In this document: positions 6,417 to 14,726 of the stretch, in pieces
Layout of the letters: each line of letters begins with the position of its first letter
Numbering within the stretch: the stretch's first letter is position 1
Source: Deltaproteobacteria bacterium
GTDB taxonomy: Bacteria; Desulfobacterota; Desulfobacteria; Desulfobacterales; B30-G6
DNA length: 24,692 nucleotides
Direction: 5' to 3'
Assembly (NCBI GenBank): GCA_003647375.1
Contig: QMMS01000029.1
Span: forward strand, 1 to 24,692
The notes under the pieces: model-generated
Databases searched by the model: none
What the model saw: the letters and a program-made list of their open reading frames with translations, nothing else
Told to the model about the DNA's origin: nothing
Position numbers and translations under genes: made by a program

Positions 6417-7976
6417 ATGCCTTTTGAAAAAGAACTGCAGGATCTGGAGAAAAGAAGAGCCCGGGCACTGGAAATGGGTGGCAGGGAAAAGATCGACAAG
6501 CAGCATGCCAAGGGGAGGCTTAGCGCCAGAGAACGCATCCATCGCCTCCTCGATCCAAATTCTTTTCTCGAGGTGGGCATGTTCAATCATTCCGATGTAC
6601 TGGGAATGGAAAGTAAGACCCCTGCGGACAGTAAGATAGGCGGGTATGGTACCATCGATGGTCGTACGGTGAGCATCCTGTCCAACGATTTTTCCGTGCT
6701 GGCTGCCACCTCGAGTCGTGTCGCAGGTCGCAAAGAAGGTGAATTAAAACACCTGTCGGCGCATTACGGGTATCCAGTGATCTATCTCGGGGAGGCCGGT
6801 GGCGCCAGAATGCCGGATATCATGGGTTCAAGGGGTCTTGCATCCTTCGGGGGCGGGGGTTTCGATACCTATCTCCAAATCATGAGCCGGGTCCGGAAAA
6901 CACCCATGATTACTGCTGTTATGGGGGAATGTTATGGCATGCCCACCTGGATGGCCTGCCTGTCCGATTTTGTGGTGCAGGTCAAGGGGAGCGCCATGGG
7001 GGTTTCAGGACCGAGAATCCTGGAGATAGCCCTGAGCGAGATCATCACGGATGAAGAACTGGGCGGTTGCGAGGTTCACGGTGAGATAACCGGTATGGCA
7101 GACCGGATTGCCGAGACAGAAGACGATTGTTTCAGAATAATCCGCCAATTTATGAGCTATATGCCGCAGCACAACGAGGAAACACCACCCTGCCTGGAGA
7201 ATTTCGATGCATCCGAAGATTCAGAAAATCTTTTAGAAATCCTGCCTCAAAAACGAAACCGGGCTTATGATATGCACCGAATATTGAATGCTGTTTTCGA
7301 CCGGGAAAGTCTTTTTCCCATTAAACCCGATTTCGGCAGGAACGTTATTACCGCACTATCCAGAATCAAAGGAAATGTGGTGGGTGTGATTGCCAATCAA
7401 CCGATTGTCAATGCCGGTGCCATGGACACTGACGGTATCGACAAGGTTATCAGCTTTCTATGCCTGTGTGATTCGTTTAATATCCCCCTGGTATTTTTTC
7501 ATGACACGCCGGGATTTTTAGTGGGAAAAACTGCAGAAAGAAACCGCGTGGCGGCCAGGGTGATGAACTACATGAATGCCCTGGGATTGATAACGGTTCC
7601 CAAGATATCGGTCATCGTCAGGAAAACATATGGTATGGCTTTCTGGAATATGGCCGGCTCTGGCTGTGGGGCCAATTTTATCGTGGCATGGCCCACGGCG
7701 GAAATGAGTTTCGTGAGCCCGGAAATTGCGGCAAATGTTGTCTTTGGTGGTAAAATTCCCGTTACAGAGCGGGACAAGAAAGAATGGGAGAATCTGGTTC
7801 AGCAGATGGTGGACGATGCTTCTCCCTACGGGGCTGCCGGCATGCATTACATTCACGATGTGATCGATCCCCGGGAGACGCGGGATTATATAGGTCGCGC
7901 ATTGGAAATCAGCCGGGGCGCGCGAAACAATGGTATCGGGGAGCATCGGCTGGCTAACTGGCCGACAAAATTCTAA
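6417..7976 (+). CDS. acyl-CoA carboxylase carboxyltransferase (propionyl-CoA carboxylase beta-like)
   Basis: A crotonase-fold carboxyltransferase that moves a carboxyl group between biotin and an acyl-CoA. From the start used here it has 519 residues, typical for propionyl-/methylcrotonyl-CoA carboxylase beta chains. It opens with MPFEKELQDLEKRRARALEMG. The oxyanion-forming GEAGGARM is at 125-132. The C-terminal half carries NQPIVNAGAMD, FFHDTPGFLVG and MAGSGCGAN-type segments of the second domain. Upstream in-frame ATGs at 6336 and 6357 would add residues partly inside the repeat element, so 6417 was preferred. Its ribosome site (AGGAG near 6396) is rather far, so the start is uncertain. No biotin carboxylase or biotin carrier gene is in the window, and the acyl substrate is unknown. 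Confidence 0.88.
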   Translation: MPFEKELQDLEKRRARALEMGGREKIDKQHAKGRLSARERIHRLLDPNSFLEVGMFNHSDVLGMESKTPADSKIGGYGTIDGRTVSILSNDFSVLAATSSRVAGRKEGELKHLSAHYGYPVIYLGEAGGARMPDIMGSRGLASFGGGGFDTYLQIMSRVRKTPMITAVMGECYGMPTWMACLSDFVVQVKGSAMGVSGPRILEIALSEIITDEELGGCEVHGEITGMADRIAETEDDCFRIIRQFMSYMPQHNEETPPCLENFDASEDSENLLEILPQKRNRAYDMHRILNAVFDRESLFPIKPDFGRNVITALSRIKGNVVGVIANQPIVNAGAMDTDGIDKVISFLCLCDSFNIPLVFFHDTPGFLVGKTAERNRVAARVMNYMNALGLITVPKISVIVRKTYGMAFWNMAGSGCGANFIVAWPTAEMSFVSPEIAANVVFGGKIPVTERDKKEWENLVQQMVDDASPYGAAGMHYIHDVIDPRETRDYIGRALEISRGARNNGIGEHRLANWPTKF

Positions 7977-8048
7977 TATTAGAATAATTTACATAAGAGT
8001 GACTAAATTCGAGAGAAGTAATGGATTAGAATAGAGACGTGGTCATTT

Positions 8049-8175
8049 GCTTCGCGTAATTAGTGGTCATTTACTTCGTGTAATTTATTGTTGCTAACAG
8101 CCATCAGCTATCAGCAACAATAAATATCGCGCGCAGCGCTAATGTCGCCCGAAGGGCAAATTACAGCCGAAGGCT
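8049..8175 (+). repeat. mini-hairpin repeat element B
   Basis: The roughly 300-base gap between the carboxyltransferase and the next dehydrogenase holds no gene. It contains GGTCATTT-GCTTCGC (ending 8055) and GGTCATTT-ACTTCGT (ending 8079). A larger inverted pair, TTGTTGCT (about 8087-8094) and AGCAACAA (about 8113-8120), follows. Three mini-hairpins close it: GCGC-GCA-GCGC (8129-8139), GCCC-GAA-GGGC (8147-8157) and AGCC-GAA-GGCT (8165-8175). Every loop is of the form GNA. Confidence 0.8.
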
Positions 8176-8276
8176 AAATTACCATAATGACACACCGTGG
8201 AGTGAAGTGTCCCTGGAGCTATTTAAGAAATTGGAGAAATATTGCTATAATTTAATAAAAAGGGAGATCAAAGAGA

Positions 8277-10094
8277 ATGGCACAGGTAATTGCGGATCGT
8301 CGAGACATGGATTTTGTCCTATACGAACAGATGAAGGTTGAGGATTTATTGGCCTATGAAAAATTCGCAGGTCTCAACAGAAAAGTCTTTGACATGATTA
8401 TTTCAGAGGCGCGAACCTTTGCAATCAAAGAGCTTTTGCCCACGTATGCAGAGGGAGACCATGTTGGATTGCGGTTTGAAAAGGGCCGGGTAAAGGTTCC
8501 TGAATGTTTTCACAGACCCCACAAACTTCTCATCGAGGGGGAGTGGACCTCGTTGAGCGAAGATCCGGAGGTTGGTGGTCAGGGGTTGCCGAGCAGTATT
8601 GACATGGCCGTGGCCGAATACATTGTGGGTGGGAACTATCCGCTGGTCAATTATGCACGGATGGGGCATGGTACGGGACAAATGGTCGAACTCTTTGGCA
8701 CGGAATCACAGAAGTCGCTGTTTCTCAAGAAGCTCTATACCGGTGTATGGGGGGGCACCATGCTGTTGACGGAATCCCAGGCGGGTTCAGATGTCGGGGC
8801 CTTGACCACACTGGCTGTGAAGAATGCCGACGGCACCTACATGATTAAGGGGGAAAAAATATTTATCACCAACGGTGAGCATGATCTCCAGGAAAATATT
8901 ATTCACCCGGTACTTGCACGCATAGAGGGAGCTCCTGCGGGAACTAAAGGGATCTCGATTTTTCTTGTTCCTAAAAGGTGGGTCAATGAGGACGGCAGCC
9001 TGGGTGAGCCGAACGATGTGGTCTGCACCGGTATCGAGGAGAAGATGGGTATTCATGCCTCCGCCACCTGCAGTATGTCTCTGGGGAGTAAGGGCAATTG
9101 CCGGGGACTTTTGCTGGGAGAGGAAAATCATGGCATGCGCATTATGTTCCACATGATGAACGAGGCACGACTGGGTGTCGGTTTTCAGGCCTTTATTCAC
9201 GCAACGACGGCGTATCTGTATGCCTTGAATTATGCCCGTGAACGGCTTCAGGGCCGGGATCTGGAGAAGTTCGCTGATCGCGAAGCACCCCAGGTGCCGA
9301 TAATCAATCACCCTGACGTGAGGCGTATGCTCCTCTGGATGAAGGCTCATGTGGAGGGTATGCGCAGCTTTGCCTACTATACTGTTCGATGTTTTGACAA
9401 ACTGGCAAATACCGAAAAAGCAGAAGAAAAGGAGCACTATCAGGGTCTGGTGGATCTTTTGACGCCACTGGTCAAAGCATACTGTTCCCAGAGAGGTTTT
9501 GATGTCTGCATCGAAGCGATCCAGGTGTATGGTGGTTATGGATATACCCAGGAGTATCCGGTTGAACAGATTGCCAGAGATTGTAAGATAACCTCCCTCT
9601 ACGAGGGGACGGATGGCATTCAGGCCATGGACCTGCTGGCCCGAAAGCTGGGTATGAAAAAAGGAAAGGTTTTCCTGGAATTTTTGGAAAAGATTCAAAA
9701 GACCATCGCTCATGCCAGAAAACACGAAGCCCTGGTTCCCATGGCTGACAGGCTGGAAGCAGCCATGAACACGTTGGGAGAATCTGCCATTCATCTTGGC
9801 CGGAAAGCCATGTCGCCCGAGTTTAAAAAGACGTTTGCCCACGCATTTCCGTTTCTGGAAGTCATGGGGGACGTAACCATGGGATGGATGTTGCTTTGGC
9901 GTGCTGCCGTTGCCTCCGAAAAGCTTCAGGAAGGTGCCAAGAAGAAAGATGTCGGCTTCTACGAAGGTCAGCTCCAGTCGGCGAAGTTTTTTATCAATAC
10001 GGTTCTTCCCGTGACCCATGGTAAAATGGCGTCGATTCAGGATCTTGATGGATCGGCCATAGAGATTGAAGATGTGGGATTTGGGGGAGTGTAA
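8277..10094 (+). CDS. acyl-CoA dehydrogenase with C-terminal extension (about 600 residues)
   Basis: A 605-residue flavin-dependent dehydrogenase for the first step of beta-oxidation. The acyl-CoA dehydrogenase core carries LLTESQAGSDVG (163-174, FAD/substrate turn), KIFITNGEHD (194-203) and QVYGGYGYTQEYPVEQ (416-431). The catalytic base E443 lies in SLYEGTDGIQ. About 150 further residues follow, the extension seen in the DmdC/long acyl-CoA dehydrogenase group. The chain length preferred cannot be told from sequence. A GGGAG ribosome site at 8262-8266 precedes the ATG. Together with the ACAD10/11-like gene it gives the cluster two distinct dehydrogenases feeding EtfAB. Confidence 0.92.
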   Translation: MAQVIADRRDMDFVLYEQMKVEDLLAYEKFAGLNRKVFDMIISEARTFAIKELLPTYAEGDHVGLRFEKGRVKVPECFHRPHKLLIEGEWTSLSEDPEVGGQGLPSSIDMAVAEYIVGGNYPLVNYARMGHGTGQMVELFGTESQKSLFLKKLYTGVWGGTMLLTESQAGSDVGALTTLAVKNADGTYMIKGEKIFITNGEHDLQENIIHPVLARIEGAPAGTKGISIFLVPKRWVNEDGSLGEPNDVVCTGIEEKMGIHASATCSMSLGSKGNCRGLLLGEENHGMRIMFHMMNEARLGVGFQAFIHATTAYLYALNYARERLQGRDLEKFADREAPQVPIINHPDVRRMLLWMKAHVEGMRSFAYYTVRCFDKLANTEKAEEKEHYQGLVDLLTPLVKAYCSQRGFDVCIEAIQVYGGYGYTQEYPVEQIARDCKITSLYEGTDGIQAMDLLARKLGMKKGKVFLEFLEKIQKTIAHARKHEALVPMADRLEAAMNTLGESAIHLGRKAMSPEFKKTFAHAFPFLEVMGDVTMGWMLLWRAAVASEKLQEGAKKKDVGFYEGQLQSAKFFINTVLPVTHGKMASIQDLDGSAIEIEDVGFGGV

Positions 10095-10127
10095 ATGAAG
10101 GGTTGGAGGGAAGAACAATTGTCATTT

Positions 10128-10240
10128 ACTTCGTGTCATTGATCGTTGCTAAAAGCGAATAGCCATAAGCTACAATTAATGACGCGCGTAGCGCTAATGC
10201 CGCCCGAAGGGCAAATGACCATGAATGACAGCCGAAGGCT
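10128..10240 (+). repeat. mini-hairpin repeat element C
   Basis: The 195-base gap holds GTCATTT-ACTTCGT (ending 10134) and a word run resembling element B's GTTGCTAA-AGCCAT-AGCTA. The mini-hairpins GCGC-GTA-GCGC (10184-10194), GCCC-GAA-GGGC (10202-10212) and AGCC-GAA-GGCT (10230-10240) follow. Linkers are TAATG and AAATGAC. The order of stems matches element B while loops and linkers differ. Confidence 0.8.
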
Positions 10241-10289
10241 AAATGACAGTCAATATTAAAATGATTCATCATTCCAAAAGGAGTCATAT

Positions 10290-12419
10290 ATGAAAACAGA
10301 GTTTAATACCATCCAGGTGGAAGTGAAAGACGGCGTGGCGGTGTTCAGTATGAACAATCCGCCGGTCAACCAGCTTTCGAAACACTTTGTGGAGGAACTG
10401 GCTCAGGCGCTGAAGGCGGCATACGAGGATAACGATGTCAAGGCCTTGGTTCTTACCGGTACCGGTAAGAATTTTATTGCCGGTGCGGACATTACCCAGG
10501 TTCAGGGGGTCAAGGAACGCGACGTTATTTTGGGGAGGGCACTTGAAGGCACTCGCTTCATCAGCAGCCTGGAAACAGGACCCAAGCCGATCGTTGCAGC
10601 CATCAACGGCAATTGCCTCGGCGGCGGCCTGGAAATCGCCATGGCCTGCCACTATCGTGTAGCCGCCAGGGGCGTCAACCTGGGTCAGCCCGAGGTTCAG
10701 ATAGGCCTGATCCCTGGAGCAGGCGGCACCCAGCGGCTGCCCCGCTTGATCGGACTGCGGTACGCACTGGAGATGATTACCATGGGAAAGCCAATCAAGT
10801 CCGAGATCGCCCACAAAAGGGGGCTGGTGGATGCCGTGACAGATGCCGATGGTTTGATCGAAAAAGCCGTTGAGGCTGCCCGGCAGTTCGCCAGCGGTCA
10901 GCTCAATATCAAGGCGCGGATGACCCGCAATCAGCATCACTGGATTCCGAGTGCTGCAGAGAAAAAAGCGATGATGGATTTTACCAAAACTATGGTGACT
11001 GCGCAATCCAAAGGTTACATCGCACCGATGAAAGCGGTGGAGGCCATCGACCAGGGACTGAGCTATGATATCGATAAGGACCTTGAAAGGGAGGCGGAAC
11101 TGTTTGCCGATTGTGCTGTGTCGGACGTTGCTGAAAACCTTATCGGGATATTTTTAAATACGCGTGCTGCAGGGAGACTCGATCGGATCAAAGGCATCGA
11201 ACCGGCCGGCATCAAGAAGGTGGTCATGCTGGGAGGGGGCGTCATGGGTTCCGGAATCGTCAACCTCCTGTTGAAAAGCGGATATGAGACCATTCTCTGG
11301 GATATCAACGACGAAGCCCTTGAAAAGGGTGTGGCGTCTATTCGCAAGACATTTGCCTTTCCCATCAAGAAGCGCAAGATGAAACAGGAAGATCTTGAAA
11401 ACATGCTGGAGAAACAGTTCAAGACCACTACCGACCTAAAGGAGCTGGATGGGGTGGACCTGGTCATCGAAGCCGTGGTGGAAGACATGGCCATCAAACA
11501 GAATATATGGAAACAACTGGAGGGGATCTGTCACTCCCACACTGTGTTTGCAACCAACACGTCCGCCCTGCCCATAACGGAAATGGCTTCGGCGCTGTCC
11601 GATCCAGGCAGGATGGTCGGGCTTCATTTTTTTAACCCGGCTCATCGTATGATGCTCCTGGAGATCATCTGTGCCGAGCAGACATCCAACGAAACCCTTG
11701 CAACAAGCGTAGCATTTGGGCGGCAGATCAAAAAGATTCCCATCGTGGTCAATGACGGTCCCGGTTTTTATGTTTCCCGGCAGTTGGGGGGGTTGATGGG
11801 CGGCGCCGTTTATCTCACGGCAGACGGTGTTGATGGTTCTTCCGTCGAGCAGGCCATGCTCAACTTCGGCATGCCCATGGGACCGGCAACGCTTTCCGAT
11901 CTCACGGGGATCGATATCAATTACCACGTCAACAAAACCTTCGAAAAAAGGCTGGGAGAACGGTACACGGTTCACCCCCTGACGGAGCTGATTTACAAGA
12001 CCGGGTGCTATGGTCGCAAGACCGGCGCAGGTTTCATGGATTACAGCGGTGACACACCCGTGCCGAACCCAAAGATCGTAACGGTTGTGCAAACATACCT
12101 TGCCGACAAAGGTGTAGCGTCCAAGGTGATTGCGGAGCAGGAGATCGTGGACCTGATGCTGGCAAACGCTATTAATGAAGCCGCCTACATGATGCAGGAA
12201 GGTATCTGTGACAGGCCACAGGATATGGATCTGGCCATGATTTACGGCACGGGATTCCCGCCGTACCGTGGCGGTATACTGCGTTATGCAGATGTGTGGG
12301 GTCTTTCGAACGTCCTTGAGAAGCTCATTGAACTGGAGGCCCGGTACGGTGTCCATTTCAAGCCGGCGGCCTTGATCGAGGAGATGGTGGAAGCTGGAAA
12401 GAAATTTTACAATAATTAA
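10290..12419 (+). CDS. FadB/FadJ-like enoyl-CoA hydratase / 3-hydroxyacyl-CoA dehydrogenase
   Basis: A 709-residue two-domain enzyme doing the hydration and second oxidation steps of beta-oxidation. The N-terminal crotonase domain has AGADI (65-69), CLGGGLEIAMAC with E115, and GQPEVQIGLIPGAGGTQRLP with E135. The 20-residue glutamate spacing is that of active hydratases. The dehydrogenase domain starts about residue 308 with VVMLGGGVMGSGIV. It continues with TNTSALPIT and GLHFFNPAH (catalytic H446), then E458. The C-terminus keeps GFPPYRGG. AAGGAG at 10278-10283 sets the start. The length matches FadJ/FadB-type alpha subunits; the thiolase 166 bases downstream is the natural partner. Confidence 0.93.
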   Translation: MKTEFNTIQVEVKDGVAVFSMNNPPVNQLSKHFVEELAQALKAAYEDNDVKALVLTGTGKNFIAGADITQVQGVKERDVILGRALEGTRFISSLETGPKPIVAAINGNCLGGGLEIAMACHYRVAARGVNLGQPEVQIGLIPGAGGTQRLPRLIGLRYALEMITMGKPIKSEIAHKRGLVDAVTDADGLIEKAVEAARQFASGQLNIKARMTRNQHHWIPSAAEKKAMMDFTKTMVTAQSKGYIAPMKAVEAIDQGLSYDIDKDLEREAELFADCAVSDVAENLIGIFLNTRAAGRLDRIKGIEPAGIKKVVMLGGGVMGSGIVNLLLKSGYETILWDINDEALEKGVASIRKTFAFPIKKRKMKQEDLENMLEKQFKTTTDLKELDGVDLVIEAVVEDMAIKQNIWKQLEGICHSHTVFATNTSALPITEMASALSDPGRMVGLHFFNPAHRMMLLEIICAEQTSNETLATSVAFGRQIKKIPIVVNDGPGFYVSRQLGGLMGGAVYLTADGVDGSSVEQAMLNFGMPMGPATLSDLTGIDINYHVNKTFEKRLGERYTVHPLTELIYKTGCYGRKTGAGFMDYSGDTPVPNPKIVTVVQTYLADKGVASKVIAEQEIVDLMLANAINEAAYMMQEGICDRPQDMDLAMIYGTGFPPYRGGILRYADVWGLSNVLEKLIELEARYGVHFKPAALIEEMVEAGKKFYNN

Positions 12420-12463
12420 GCGCAATATCCAGTGTATTGCAGTGAAGTCGTATTATTGAAAAA

Positions 12464-12570
12464 GTGTTTTGTGTTTGGTTTTTCGTGTTTTGTCGCTTAA
12501 CGCCGATCAGTTTACAATACGAACCAAACACTGAACACCAAATACCAAATACAAAACACCAAATACAAAA
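12464..12570 (+). repeat. inverted array of GTGTTTGG / CCAAATAC words
   Basis: The gap between the FadB-like gene and the thiolase has a left arm rich in GTGTTTTGTGTTTGG-type words (12464-12493). Its right arm (12521-12570) repeats CCAAACAC, CCAAATAC and CAAAACACC words, the reverse complement theme. The two arms could pair into a long imperfect stem around a 27-base centre. The thiolase ribosome site begins just after it. Confidence 0.7.
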
Positions 12571-12585
12571 TCAGGAGGTAAAATC

Positions 12586-13791
12586 ATGAAAGAAGTTGTA
12601 ATCGCCGGATATTTGAGAACCGCACAGACCCGGTCCCGCCCGAACGATCCTGCGCGGGATTGGTTCTGCAAAATGCGCTCGGATGAGTTGTTGGCAAAGA
12701 TCCTGCCGGAAGTTATTAAAAAAACCGGGATTGACGCCAAAGAGATCGATGATTTTATTGTGGGGTGTGCCACGGGTGTTTCGGAACAGTTTTCGTTCGG
12801 TGGCCGTTTTCCCCTTTTTTTGGCCAACCTGCCGGAAACCATACCTGCAAAATTTGTGGACCAGCAGTGCGGTTCTGCCATGGCTGGTATTCATATCGGT
12901 TTCATGGAGATTGCCATGGAATTTGCGGATATCGTCATGGTGGGCGGCATGGAGCACATGACACGCGTACCCATGGGCGGCGCTCTTATCGATCGAGGCG
13001 CCATCGTTCCCAACATGAGTTTATTTATGGATCCATCCTATCAGCACTGGGACATGATGACCAGCATGAACATGGGATTGACGGCGGAGAAACTTTTTTC
13101 ACAGTGTGACTTTACCAAGGAAGATATGGATAAATGGGGGGTTCGGTCTCATCGGTTGGCTGCAAAAGCGCAGGCAGAAGGGTTTTTCACGGATGAAATT
13201 CTGCCCATCGAGGCAGAACAGGCAGACGGTTCCGTCATGACCGTCGACAGGGACCAGGCTGTCCGGGCGGAGACGACCCTGGAAGGCCTTTCCCAATTGA
13301 GACCGGCATTCAAAAAAGGGGGTGTGATAACGGCCGGTATTTCTTCGCCCCTGAATGCTGCGGCAACGTCCATGATTCTCATGTCAAAAGAGACAGCAAA
13401 AAAGAAGGGCATCAAGCCACTGGCAACTATCCGTTCCATCGGCTTTGCCGGTGTGGACCCAACCATTATGGGGGAGGGTCCGGTTCCCGCTTCCAAAAAG
13501 GCGCTGGAAAAGGCAGGCTTGAAAGCTTCGGACATCGATTTCTGGGAGATCAACGAGGCCTTCTGCATTGTGGCCTTGAACTGCATCAAGGAACTGGGTC
13601 TCGACCCCGACAAAGTCAATATCATGGGCGGAGGTACCGCCATCGGTCATCCATTGGGAGCAACCGGTGTGCGCCTGACAGGCACGCTGGCGCGTATCCT
13701 CGAGACAAAAGGCGGCCGCTACGGCTGTGCCAATGCGTGTGTGGGTGGTGGCCAGGGGGTGGCGACTATTATTGAACGAGAAAATTATTAA
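12586..13791 (+). CDS. thiolase (3-ketoacyl-CoA thiolase / acetyl-CoA acetyltransferase)
   Basis: A complete 401-residue thiolase, the last step of beta-oxidation, releasing acetyl-CoA. The acyl-accepting cysteine C95 lies in VDQQCGSAM. The C-terminal signature has INEAF, GGGTAIGHPLGATG with H355, and CANACVGGGQG with the second catalytic cysteine C385. AGGAGGT (12573-12579) precedes the ATG, a very strong ribosome site. Placed directly after the FadB-like gene, it completes a FadBA-like unit. Distinguishing degradative from biosynthetic thiolase is not possible from motifs alone; the context argues for degradation. Confidence 0.93.
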   Translation: MKEVVIAGYLRTAQTRSRPNDPARDWFCKMRSDELLAKILPEVIKKTGIDAKEIDDFIVGCATGVSEQFSFGGRFPLFLANLPETIPAKFVDQQCGSAMAGIHIGFMEIAMEFADIVMVGGMEHMTRVPMGGALIDRGAIVPNMSLFMDPSYQHWDMMTSMNMGLTAEKLFSQCDFTKEDMDKWGVRSHRLAAKAQAEGFFTDEILPIEAEQADGSVMTVDRDQAVRAETTLEGLSQLRPAFKKGGVITAGISSPLNAAATSMILMSKETAKKKGIKPLATIRSIGFAGVDPTIMGEGPVPASKKALEKAGLKASDIDFWEINEAFCIVALNCIKELGLDPDKVNIMGGGTAIGHPLGATGVRLTGTLARILETKGGRYGCANACVGGGQGVATIIERENY

Positions 13792-13810
13792 TAACGACAA
13801 TAATTTTCAG

Positions 13811-13930
13811 GCTGTAGGCTATAGACTGTTAGGCTGTTAGCGGCCTACAGCCTATAGTCTACAGCCTAACTTCCAAGGGAAGCAGTAAGCCATTAGCAGC
13901 TTACAGCCTACAGTCTATAGCCTACAGCCT
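13811..13930 (+). repeat. palindromic GCTGTAGGCTATAG repeat array before etfB
   Basis: Forward words such as GCTGTAGGCTATAGACTG (13811-13828) and GGCTGTTAG are followed by their reverse complements CTACAGCCTATAGTCTAC (13845-13862). CTACAGTCTATAGCCTAC (13909-13926) follows later. The array occupies nearly the whole 155-base gap and could fold into alternative long stems. It ends only about 15 bases before the etfB start codon. Confidence 0.8.
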
Positions 13931-13946
13931 GCATTTTATAACTAAA

Positions 13947-14726
13947 ATGAAACTACTTGTCTGTGTCAAACAGGTTTCGGAATCCGAAGCCGCCATTACA
14001 ATCGACCCCGCTTCGCAATGGGTTACCATCGGCGGCACATCGGCATTCAGGATGAACCGCTTCGATGAATGTGCGGTGGAAACGGCCGTCCGGATCAAGG
14101 AACAATTCCCCGGGACGTGCATTCATATTCTGTCCGTTGGTCCGGAGCGATCAGAGACGGTCATTCGACGGGCCATTGGAATGGGGGCAGACCATGGGAC
14201 GCACATTGTCACCCCATCGGGCGGATTTGTGGACCCATCTATCCTGGCCGGCTGGATGGCGACTTTACGCGAGGCCTCCGGCGCCGACCTGATTTTATGC
14301 GGCGCCATGTCGGAAGACCTGATGCAGGGGCAGGTGGGCCCGCTTCTGGCCGAGTGTTTGTCCCTGCCGTGTGCAACAGCCGTAATGCATGTGAAGATCA
14401 TGCCGACCGGCGAGGACGTGCAGGTCGAACGGGAAATAGAAGGAGGTTACAGGGAGGTGGTTGTATTACAGCTTCCGGCCCTCTTGACGATTCAGACCGG
14501 TATCAACCAGCCGCGCTATCCAACGCTGTCAAACCTGCTGCGGGCAAACAAACTGGTGTTGAAAACCCTGCATGCGGATGGGATAGATGCTCCCCCCCCG
14601 CTGCAGGGGGTAAAGCAGGTGACCCTGCCCAGAAAATTGCGGGAGGGTGTTTTCCTGGAAGGGTCGACAGCGCAGAAAGCGGAACAGTTGATAACTATTT
14701 TGTCCGACAGGTCCTTTTTAGCATGA
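13947..14726 (+). CDS. etfB: electron transfer flavoprotein beta subunit
   Basis: A 259-residue EtfB. It starts MKLLVCVKQVSES, with the usual N-D-E-C-A-V-E-type nucleotide-binding segment (MNRFDECAVETAVRIKE). It also has CGAMSEDLMQGQVGPLLAE, the family's D-x-x-x-x-Q-V-G-P motif. ETF takes electrons from the two acyl-CoA dehydrogenases encoded upstream and passes them to a membrane or soluble oxidoreductase not present in this window. The start lies directly after the palindromic repeat array, and no Shine-Dalgarno sequence is visible before the ATG, unlike every other gene of the cluster. The stop overlaps the etfA start by four bases. Confidence 0.93.
   Translation: MKLLVCVKQVSESEAAITIDPASQWVTIGGTSAFRMNRFDECAVETAVRIKEQFPGTCIHILSVGPERSETVIRRAIGMGADHGTHIVTPSGGFVDPSILAGWMATLREASGADLILCGAMSEDLMQGQVGPLLAECLSLPCATAVMHVKIMPTGEDVQVEREIEGGYREVVVLQLPALLTIQTGINQPRYPTLSNLLRANKLVLKTLHADGIDAPPPLQGVKQVTLPRKLREGVFLEGSTAQKAEQLITILSDRSFLA

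Noticed and set aside
8787..10118. A 443-codon open frame antisense to the large acyl-CoA dehydrogenase
   Set aside because: It fully overlaps a gene with complete motifs, has no recognisable domain, and its composition is that of a reversed coding strand.
6185..10240. CRISPR interpretation of the intergenic repeats
   Set aside because: Repeats are 7-11 bases, vary in stem sequence, lack equal spacers and are split by genes.
11436..12425. A 329-codon open frame antisense to the FadB-like gene
   Set aside because: Shadow of a well-supported gene; rich in Cys and His with no domain order.
14069..14722. Upstream extension of the etfA frame through etfB
   Set aside because: EtfB is clear in the other frame, and the ATGA overlap gives the natural etfA start; the extension is Gly/Arg-rich nonsense.
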